The position numbers were made by a program, and so were the translations under genes. Below are positions 55,344 through 64,000 of a DNA stretch of 64,000 nt, in pieces. The notes beneath the pieces were generated by a model, which was not told the DNA's origin, made no database searches, and worked only from the letters and a program-made list of their open reading frames with translations. Source of the stretch: Rhizoclosmatium globosum (lineage: Eukaryota; Chytridiomycota; Chytridiomycetes; Chytridiales; Chytriomycetaceae); assembly GCA_002104985.1 (NCBI GenBank), contig MCGO01000006.1:248001-312000 (forward strand), written 5' to 3'. Each line of letters opens with the position of its first letter. The stretch's first letter is position 1.

Positions 55344-56429
55344 ATGGACGTCAACACGATTCTCGAAACCATCACGGACAAGACATTCCTCCTGTCTGTC
55401 CTTCAAACCAGCCCTGAAGATGCGTTCATTCAAGCATGCAACCAAACTGGCCAAGTCCTGCAACCTCTCGTAGGTGAATGGGCAGACCGCCTCACAGCAT
55501 ACATCCCAGCCTCAATCACATCCCTCAAATCCCCAGTTCACACCGACTCACTCCCCTTCATGAACCCAATCCACGTCTTGATGACAATCGCAGTCTACTT
55601 TGCAATCCTCCTCGTTGGAACAACAGTAATGCGTGCCATGCCAAAGCTTGAAGTCAAGCTCCTGGCCTTCTGCCACAACGTGTTTTTGACTTCCTTGAGT
55701 GCATACATGTGTTGGTCTTTGACCTCCGAGGCGTTCAGGAACCAATACCAGGTATTGGGAAACCGTGTTGATCCAACAGAAAACGGATGGAAGATGGCGA
55801 AGCTTGTATGGCTCTTCTACATCTCGAAAGTTACTGAGTTTATGGATACTGTGAGTATTATTATAGTTGATATCCTTGAGTTGCGGTGAAGGTATTAATC
55901 TGTTGATTCTTTTCAGTTCATTATGGTTCTCAAGAAGAACAACCATCAAATCTCGTTCCTTCACGTGTATCACCACTCCTCCGTCCTCCTTGTCTGGTGG
56001 TTCGTCATTTTCGTTGGTCCAGGCGGTGAAGCGTGGTTCTCCGCTGCTTTGAACTCTTTCATTCACGTCGTGATGTATGGATACTACCTCCTCTCGTCTC
56101 TCGGATTTAAGCAAGTCTCGTTCATCAAAAAGTACATTACAATGATGCAAATGACACAATTCTGTCTTATGATGGTGCAAGCTCTTGGTGTTGGTTTCTT
56201 GTTCCCATTCTACGCCCAACTGGAAGGATTGGACCCAACACCCGTGTATCCAGTTATCTGCGGAAAGATTTTGCTTGTTTACATGGTTTCTATGTTGTCT
56301 CTGTTCTTGAACTTCTACATTCAGGACCGTAAGCGTGATAAGGCCCGGCGTGCTGCTTTGAAGGGAATTGGCGCTGAGAAAGCCGTGACTGGTGAAAAGA
56401 CTGCCGCCAAGAAGGCAAAAGCACTTTAG
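55344..56429 (+). CDS. ELO-type fatty-acid elongase, copy 1
   Basis: Exons 55344-55850 and 55917-56429 (66-nt intron), 339 residues. The ELO signature is complete: the HVYHH box (HVYHHSS after LKKNNHQISFL), MYGYYLLSSLGF, TMMQMTQF and several membrane helices. A KAKAL-type Lys-rich C-terminus (TAAKKAKAL) resembles an ER retention signal. Role: the condensing enzyme of microsomal very-long-chain and polyunsaturated fatty-acid elongation in the ER membrane. Confidence 0.93.
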
Positions 56430-56973
56430 ACTGATTTATAATAATTATGTTAAAAAATCTTTCATAAATCGGCTTCGCACTTGTGATTTCCAATTGGGCG
56501 AAGAACACCAACGAAACTCACCCTAAACTCCGGAAGACCAAAAATTATCCGGAGTCACTATTATTAGAACGAGCCCTTCCTTCTAACTCGAATTTACATG
56601 GTTGTGATGTTCTTATTACATGTTCTCTATGCTTTTATATCGGATTGCTATCTGTCACCAGTCCGTAGCTCCTCCAGCAGGAGTGACCAATATCTCAATG
56701 TACTGTTCGAAACAAGAATCAACAAGAAAATCAATCATTGAGAAAGATGAAGAAGATAGATGAAGAAGTTCCAGAAGATGGAAATACCTCAGTCGAATCC
56801 CCTTTACCATCCCAGTCCGTGAGTATATACACCCTCCGCACTATTCCAGAGAATGAATCCTGGGCCATTATTTGGTGTAGCGGTTCAAACTTCAAACTTC
56901 CAAACATGCTGTCCAAGGGCTACCCCTGGCAACAATCAGCTCATTATTTAATATCATAAGCAGTATCCCTGAA
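56430..56973. other. Spacer between elongase copies
   Basis: No gene. Short frames have no coding character. The region probably holds the promoter of the second copy. Confidence 0.35.
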
Positions 56974-57766
56974 ATGGACATCAACGGTTTCCTTGATACC
57001 ATTACGGACAAGTCACTGCTCGTCCAGGCATTTCGTACTAGCCCTGAAGAGCCTTCATTCATGTCTTCAACGTCGCGGGAATCTTCTCGAACCATACACG
57101 AATAGCATTACTATCAACTCGAGAAGTACATCCCTTCGTCTTTCGTGGCTTTGAAGTTCCCAGCCCACATCAACTCTCTCCCATTCATGAATCCCGTGCA
57201 CGTAGTCATGTCCATGGTTGGATACTTGCTCATGATTGCAATTGGAACTACGGTGATGCGTGGTTTCTCAAAGTTCGAGGCAAAGACCCTGGCTTTCTAC
57301 CACAACACGTTTTTGACTCTACTGAATGCGTACATGATGATTGGAATCGCGGAAGAAGCCGTCAAGAATAACTTCCAGTTGCTTGGAAATGGAATCGACG
57401 AGAGCCCTGCCGGTTGGAGGTTGGCTAAACTTATGTGGCTTTTTTACATCTCAAAGGTTTTTGAGTTTATTGATACTGTGAGTATTTCTTTATTTCAAGC
57501 TGCGTGAACTAATAGAAATCTCGCAGTTCATTATGATCCTCAAAAAGAATAACCATCAAATTTCATTCCTGCATGTGTACCACCACACATCAGTGCTTCT
57601 TGTGGCTTGGTTCGTCGTATACTTTGTTCCTGGAGGTGATTCATGGACAACGGCGGCTCTGAACTCTTTAATTCATGTCGTGATGTATGGCTACTACCTG
57701 CTTTCGTCGATGGGATTCAAGCAGGTTTCATTCATCAAAAAGTATATCACACGAATGCTTCAGTAA
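56974..57766 (+). CDS. ELO-type elongase, copy 2, 3'-truncated
   Basis: Starts MDINGFLDTITDKSLL, and the body parallels copy 1 with the intron at the same place (about 57480-57528): VMSMVGYLLMIAIGTTVMRG, the HVYHHTSVLL box and [23 protein letters not shown]. The alignment with copy 1 ends at RMLQ-stop (57764-57766), about 95 residues early. Copy 1 continues with two more membrane helices and the ER tail. The missing part is replaced by the end of the convergent ATPase gene, which it overlaps by 20 bp. One-base slips lie at 57050-57150. Probably a non-functional duplicate; the histidine box is retained. Confidence 0.6.
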
Positions 57767-60456
57767 GAGGGCCTTTCAGGGCTCCCGAAAGCGCTGCAGC
57801 GATATGTTTCCATTCCAGGACTGCTAAGTCAGGATCATTTCCTCGCATCAACAGGTACTTGGCTTCACGAATTAATACAACCAAGTCAGCAGGAGAGAGT
57901 CCATCAGTGACATTCGCTACACGAGTTACGTCCACATTCGATGTTATTCTTGACAACAACGAATCCAGAATGGCAGCTCGATCTTCATGAGACGGCATAG
58001 GAACATAAATATGCTGATCCAAGCGACCTGTTCCGAAAGTTGAATTATCAGTGATTCTTCAATAATCTGTCACAAACCTGGTCTCAACAACGCGTCATCC
58101 AGCTTTTCAGGTCGGTTTGTTGATCCAATAACAATAACACCCTTCTGTTCAGCAACGCCGTCCATTTCGTTCAGTAAAGTCGACAAAACTCGTTCGTTAA
58201 CACCGGATGCCCCATCTTCACTCCATTCTAAACACAATAATTAATATACAATACTCGTCGCTGGGACTTGACGTACCTCGCCTTACACCGAGAATGTCGA
58301 TTTCATCGAAAAAGATTATGCACGGAGCTAGTTTCCGCGCAAGTTCAAAGATTCTTCGAACAGTAGCCTCAGACTCTCCTAAATACTTGGAAAATATTTT
58401 GTTTCCATTCACTGAAATGAAATTCATAGGACTATTGGAGCCAAGTGTTTTCGCAAGCAGCGTTTTCCCACATCCAGACGGACCGTAAAGTAATATTCCA
58501 GATGGAGGCTTCACTTTTAATCTCTGGTACGCTTGCGGGTTCTCGAAAGGGTTAATGACAAGAGTTTTGAGTTTGGACTTCACTTTTTCATACCTAAAAA
58601 CATGTCAATAAAAAGTTAACGTCGCATTTGGCTCACCCTCCAATGTTCTCCCACTTCAGGTCTGTCTTTGACATATCAAAGCCGGTGTCCACAGCCTGGC
58701 TCGCATTAATGCAATTAAGCACCTTCAAAAAGTCTTGAGACCATGAAAGAGGAGGAAAGTTGTTGCTTGACGAAAGCTTTAGCTCTTGTAACTGCTCGGT
58801 GATGTTTTCAAGGTTGGTGTCATTCATTCTGCGCAACCTAGCATGTGCAGATGCTCTTGTAATCAAATTCTTGATATCTCTGGCAACAAAGCCTGGAGTG
58901 ACCTGCATGAAAGTTTGTGTCATTTAAGTACAGTCATATTTGCTTGAAAAAAACCTCAGCGATTCGATGAGAATATTGATGAACTGCATCTCCTTTCAAA
59001 TTTGCAATTGATGGATCAGATGAGTCTAACAGATATGAAGCCGCTGTTAAAAGCTCCTTGGCTATTGATTTTCGAGTAGAACTGAATGATGTGGCTGTAA
59101 ATTCAACAATACGGCTTCAGCTACCAGCTCACCTTGATGGAACTTCGAGCATTATTTGAGTTTGGAAGATAGCATCAGGTCCTCTCCTTTTGAACGCGAC
59201 TGGCAGCTTTTCTGTTTCACGACAAGTTGCAATCACACAAGAATCGTCAGCCATTCGTTTGATTTCTGATGAGATCCGTGAAATACACAATCCGAAGTCA
59301 ACCTCGACACCGGCAAGGTCTGTTGAGAACGTCAGCAGCTTCACTTCAACTGGATTGAGTACCATCAGAAACAATGTGAAGGTCCTCGAGAATCACAACT
59401 GCAGGCGATGAGCTGCGGGCACGATTGATTGCTTTTCTGAGAGGACACATTGTGTCATCCGTGATTGAGTTCCCGAGCTGGTCCATTTTGTAGAGCCACA
59501 ACGCCAACGAAAGAGCATTCACACGGAACGACTGTATCCGAGCAGAGCTCAAAACCGCACTGATTTCAAATGAGTAAAATGCACGATAATTATGAGATTC
59601 TGGATTTACTTGATGAGATGTGATTTTCCAACTCCCGTGGAACCGGTAACCAAGATTGATTTAGATGGCACAATTCCAAGACGAGAATACAGATCATTTT
59701 GAATCAATGCTATTTGTACCATACTTGACAGCTGCTGAAATTGATTTGAATATGCTTCCGGCTCATTCGAGAGAGATGCATGAGTCAAGTTTAAACTTTG
59801 AATTTCTAAAATAGTTGATTCGTCCGTAATAAATATTAGAGAAGGCGATAGCTGCGTTAAAGACCCAGAATCGATTTCAGTGACACGAAACACGACTGTA
59901 GTATCTTTCTGAACAGCGAACAGAGACCCCACTTGCAACTATAAATTGATGTTTCAATTTACGAATTTAAAGAGGAAAGCACCAACCGGTTGCCGTTGGG
60001 AGACTAGGAAAGCCTTTAAGTCATCAATCCAATCCGCATATTCTGAATCAATCGCCGACGTTGGAAAAAAGACAGCCTGGGACACTTTCTCACAGGTAAT
60101 TTTTCTCGCAATGTGCGCTAATTCTAGTGTATAGAGATTAAAGCCACTTGGAGTTGTCCTGAACATGAACCAACCTGTCAGTGGTTCAATGGACGCCCTT
60201 TGAGCACCAACGCAACAGTTCAACAGCCATTTCGGAACTACAATGTCTTCCGTGTCGTCGATGTCGAAGGGCGAAGTTCCTCGACCGAAAGGAAAGTGAA
60301 CTCGTTGGCAAGGTCAATTCGGCAAAACGTCCTGTTGCTTTCCACGGAGGAGCCCTCAACCACATGCTTCAATGTGATGTTCAACTTCTGCAGTATCGAT
60401 GGCGGCAAATACACCGTGTCAGCGGCAATATCGGCGGATGCAATTGGGCGGACCAT
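57747..60456 (-). CDS. AFG2/SPATA5-like double AAA+ ATPase
   Basis: About ten exons (59987-60456, 59610-59938, 59363-59559, 59133-59319, 58955-59081, 58637-58902, 58277-58593, 58078-58227, 57747-58027 and one break). First AAA domain: [16 protein letters not shown] (Walker A) and [11 protein letters not shown] (a Walker B variant with Leu-Glu-Asp). Second: WENIGG lead-in, [33 protein letters not shown], then [24 protein letters not shown] and the second-region-of-homology Arg. The N-terminal domain is beta-rich. Role by family: ribosome-biogenesis or mitochondrial ATPase that extracts factors such as RSL24D1. A slip near 60245 changes frame in exon 1. Convergent with the truncated elongase. 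Confidence 0.75.
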
Positions 60457-60490
60457 TTGAACTCAAACAAAAAACGCCAAACTTGTCACA
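60457..60490. promoter_or_regulatory. Short divergent promoter
   Basis: 34 bp between the ATPase start (minus) and the coiled-coil gene ATG (plus). Core promoter elements are not recognisable. Confidence 0.3.
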
Positions 60491-62764
60491 ATGCCGCCAC
60501 GGAAGGCTGCAACGGCACCACCGCAACGGGCAGCCATGGCTGCAAAGGTAGTATTGTCTTTAAATTATGGTTGCTTCTGACGATCGCGTTTTAAGGAACT
60601 AGCAAAGGAAAGACGTGCCGAAGAACTATTCAACTACATCACAGCACAAAAGGCAACCCCCCTTAATCAATCCACCATCTGTCTAAATATTTTAGCAGAA
60701 TCTGGAAAATGAACAGAGAAGGCGCTTTTTCGACGACCACATCAAAAAACAACAAGTGGTGATTGATCGCGTGGCTGAACTGCTTGAAGCGAAGCGTGTT
60801 TTGAAGGAAAGCGAAATTGAAAAGGCTCGAAAAATTAGGCTTGATGCTCGTCGACTCGCCCTCACTGCAATACATGCAGATTCGGTGAAAGTTCGGGGTG
60901 ACAGTAAACGGATCTCTTCAGCCCATCTAATGCTTGCGTCCAAAGTCGCCGACCCAGTTTCAATACACAAAGATATCGAACAATACAGGAAATCCGGCCA
61001 GCCTTTAGACTCTATTCTGCATATTGATCCAATTCTAAGAAGGAATACATTACAAAATATCAGCGCACTGTCAATGCCTACTCAGGTCCCAGATATCATT
61101 AATAGTCTTGGTGCTGTAGGTGGAGACTTACTTGTTTCAACTCCAGGAACTGCATCTGCATCTGTAGGGAGAAAAACATCTGTAGCATTTCAAACTATGC
61201 CTGCAGATCATCTCGGATATTCAAAATCGGTCATTGTTAAATATTGAAAATATCGCATCCATGCCAGAACGTAGACGATCATCCGCAGCTATCACGAGCG
61301 CATCTCAACGAACAACGAGTGCAATAAATACAGGAGCAAGTCAACGCAATATGAGTATAATGAGTGCTGGAAATACAACAGGAGCTCGAAACTCTCGTTA
61401 TAACACATCAGTTATTAACGAAACTCCAGAATTTGAAGCTGAAGCTCAGTGCGAGCCCGCTACAACCCCTACCATCAAAAAGAAAGCTTTATTTAAAAGT
61501 TCAGCTTATAAACGACAAGTTCAAGAACTTGCTCAGATAAAATCGGAATACAATCCACAAATTATACCTGTTTCCCGCCGATATGATTCGGCAAAAATCA
61601 AAGAAGCCGTCAACGGTGTAGTTGATAACCATCGCCACACACGGTCAGCAGATCCAAATTCCGAATACGCATCGGAATCCATTTTCCGAAGTTTTAAAAT
61701 CAATATGACCGTGCCGTCACCGCCGAACGACGTTTGAAAGAGGAGAAACCAATTCTAGAATCCATCGAAGACGTACAAAATGATGTTTTCCATCGACTAT
61801 CACAGAAAAAGCATATGCTTGTTCAGGCAACGAAAAATCGAAAGAAAGCTAGCAAATTCAGACTCACTGAATTAGGCAGGCCCAGTATTTATTCTGTTTC
61901 AAGCTCGGCACAGCAACTGGAAGATTTTCCACTATAGATGTGGCAGATGTTCGAGCAACAACGGAGTTCCAGTTTGGAGGCCCCCAAAAATCAGAGTCAT
62001 ATGATGAGTATGAAGACTTTTTTGGAAGTGATGATTCCCTTGATTTCTCGCTTGGACCCAAAATACCTGATCCCGAGGAAGAATGGAACACGGCGGAAGG
62101 AAGAATTCTGTTGGGCTCGTTGAAACAAGAGCTAAAGTTGGACGACGAGGGCCATTGATATTGGAAAGTCTTCCTCGACCATCTAAAAAAGAATCAATCT
62201 CCAGAAGGGGATCAGCATCTAATGCAGCACAGGAGCTATGATAAACGAACTAGAAAGGTTTCAATTTGTCCTGTGGCTGGGAATGAAACTCCAACAGTTC
62301 AATCCGAGTACAGAAACTTTTCTCGGCAAACACGATTAATTCTCTGACGGAGGAAAAGAATCAGTTATCTCTCGTGACTCTCAATATGAAGGGCGAAAGA
62401 GTAGCATGAAGCGAGCCTCATCTGCTGGTGGCCGTGTGAAATTCGAGCTTGATAAAGACTTCGGAGATGTTGCCATACCAGCCGCTATTTCAGAATCAAT
62501 CCATGAGGAATTTGATGAAGAAATATGCTTAAATCGCCGCCATCCATAAATCCTGTAAATTTGATGGGGTTGGATTCCTATGAATCGCCTTATCAGCTGA
62601 AATGTGAAAAGTGGGCCCCATTGACCATGAGTGCAGTGGATGACTTTCGAAAAACATTATACCAACGTGTATCAAAACAGTACCAAAAATCGACGAAATT
62701 GCATCAGCGTCGAAGAGAAGATTGCGTTGCCGAAGTTGATGAGAGTTTGGGTGAATCCAGTTGA
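60491..62764 (+). CDS. Coiled-coil protein of unknown function
   Basis: Exons 60491-60547, 60596-60652 and 60696 onward, introns 48 and 43 nt; the second donor is GC (AAAAG-GCAACC). The first 25 residues are basic, followed by a long Glu/Lys/Arg coiled coil (VAELLEAKRVLKESEIEKAR). Then come Ser/Thr-rich low-complexity regions, a basic stretch (KKHMLVQATKNRKKASKFR), an acidic FGSDDSLDF and a final segment with DDFRKTLYQRVSKQYQK. Length about 750 residues. One-base slips near 61240, 61740, 61935 and 62160-62520. No motor, kinase or membrane domain. A cytoskeletal or flagellar role is possible but unsupported. Confidence 0.5.
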
Positions 62765-62785
62765 ATAAAGATGGTTTATTTCTGC

Positions 62786-63946
62786 TTATCTAAATTGACC
62801 CTGTTCGATTTTTTCAAAGTGCTTTCTTGCAGAATTGATATTCATCATCGTAGCAGCGGGTTCTGGAAGAGGGTTACCAACTACTAATAAAAGGGAACCA
62901 CTTACGAATGTTTGGATCAGAACAACAACCATGACGTACGTATTTGGAGTCAGAACATCTACAAACGCAGAGAATCCTTTGCGTCTTACTTCCATACTTT
63001 GAAACTGAGCCTGATTCTTCGAACAAGAGAGCTTAAACTGCTTGATTATATTTGATACTTTTTCGAAGCGCTGCGGATCAGGCGTTAATTGCGATTTTAG
63101 CGCATTGTCCTGTTAAATGAATGGTTTAGAAAGCCCTATGATTGATAAACAAACCTTGATAAAGTCGACTGCAGTTGAATGGGAAATGACAAGAAACGTC
63201 GTTCTCTCGAAAAGAATGATTTCATCCGCATCGCAGACTCGGCAAAAGTTCTCGAGCTGTGTTTCCAGCACTTTCACATTTGGAATCAAGGAATAGACTA
63301 TAGAACTCCAAGCCTTATACAAAGTTTCATCCCAAATAGAAGTGGCAAAAGATGTTATGTTCAAAGAACCAGCTCTCTTTTTGAGCTGAGCCTCCAGGTT
63401 TCGGAAAACCTGTTGTTTGGTTTGAGACAAAGCTAGTGTCAGGAACTTGAATCAATAGACTCAACTTCCTCTCGTTGACCTTCCTTCACCAAATCCATTT
63501 TATGAATCAAACAGAAGATACGCGCATCTTTTGAGTTGGTCCCAATTGCTCAAGGGTGTTTTGAAAGTATGTAAGATCCTTTTCGAGTTCACGCGATTCA
63601 ACATCAAAGATATAAATCAAGACTTCCACGTTTCGAAATATTGGTCCTTTTGGGACGCAAAGTAGCTCTCCATAAACACGTCTTGGCTAATGAAGGATGA
63701 ACAACGAATCAAAGCCAGTGCTGGGCAACGCACCCTCCACAATCCCAAAGATTCAAAACGAGGTTGCCGAGAAAGCGCACGTGGAGTGTTCGATATCGAC
63801 TTGAACCGAGAGAGTTAGCGAGAAGGCAGCAGCAACACACACGTACTCGTAGCGCCGAGACGCCGCGTGTCCCTGGCAATGTAGTTTGCAAAGATGATTG
63901 AGCGCATGGACGTCTTTCCGCTTCCGGACTTGCCCATCAAAAGCAC
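62786..63946 (-). CDS. Rag/Gtr GTPase, RagA/Gtr1 type, 5' end off the window
   Basis: Exons leftward: 63847-63946, 63734-63799, 63480-63686, 63155-63432, 62906-63109 and 62786-62862, introns 43-48 nt. The P-loop reads [16 protein letters not shown], followed by ATIDIEHS-type switch [11 protein letters not shown] switch II, HKMDLV (G4) and [22 protein letters not shown]. The C-terminal roadblock-like domain has [17 protein letters not shown] and ARKHFEKIE. Role: with a RagC/Gtr2 partner it signals amino-acid sufficiency to TORC1 on the vacuole. The first codons lie beyond 64000. Single bases are missing near 63783 and 62917. Confidence 0.9.
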
Positions 63947-64000
63947 CTGCGATTGCGAGTCAACGTTGAAGTCGGCGAGTCAGAACAGTCGACCTCGGCT

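Noticed and set aside
1..64000. CRISPR arrays, bacterial operons, riboswitches, replication origins
   Set aside because: Spliced genes, tRNA features and histones show a eukaryotic nuclear sequence; no regularly spaced repeats were seen.

Overview
The window is nuclear DNA of a compact eukaryotic genome, most likely an early-diverging (chytrid-like) fungus. The evidence is dense intron-bearing genes with GT-AG introns mostly 42-68 nt long, eukaryotic tRNA genes, divergent H2A/H2B genes, and fungal-type families: a CRT10-like WD protein, a CaiB-type CoA transferase with a split N-terminal half, AVT-type vacuolar transport and ELO elongases. Cyclic-AMP-receptor-like 7TM receptors fit a basal fungus or a protist. 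The lineage is an inference, because there is no rRNA or other phylogenetic marker here.

Layout. 1-6.1 kb: one MYND zinc-finger gene, then about 4 kb of decayed coding fragments and two inverted-repeat (MITE-like) elements. 6.3-14.7 kb, plus strand: Sec2/Rabin8-type Rab exchange factor, a degenerate J-domain protein, a DNAJB-type chaperone, two paralogs of a small PH-like family, a glutathione S-transferase and ACMSD. 14.7-28.1 kb, minus strand: ASCC2, a MOZART1-like microprotein, an LRR protein, a RING-CH ligase, an EEF2KMT-type methyltransferase, a phytanoyl-CoA-type dioxygenase, two tandem 7TM receptors, a CoA transferase and a leucyl aminopeptidase. 28.1-34.6 kb: a Cys-rich membrane protein, a CRT10-like protein, a nucleoside hydrolase, an unknown gene, the third PH-like paralog and tRNA-Gln. 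35.4-42.4 kb: tRNA-Arg, then a young Ty1/copia retrotransposon (298-bp LTRs, 5-bp target duplication) that carries four apparent spliceosomal introns. 43-64 kb: a partial unknown gene, a mitochondrial helical-repeat protein, H2A and H2B, an AVT transporter, a proline-rich WH2 protein, two U-box genes, two elongase copies (one truncated), an AFG2/SPATA5-like AAA ATPase, a coiled-coil protein and RagA/Gtr1, which runs off the right edge.

Reading frames. Many certain genes, including both histones, break at single positions where one missing base restores the family consensus. I read these as residual one-base assembly errors, and I give each affected gene as one locus with the break noted. Splice sites were chosen by GT/AG consensus, preserved phase and family alignment from memory. 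No database search was possible.
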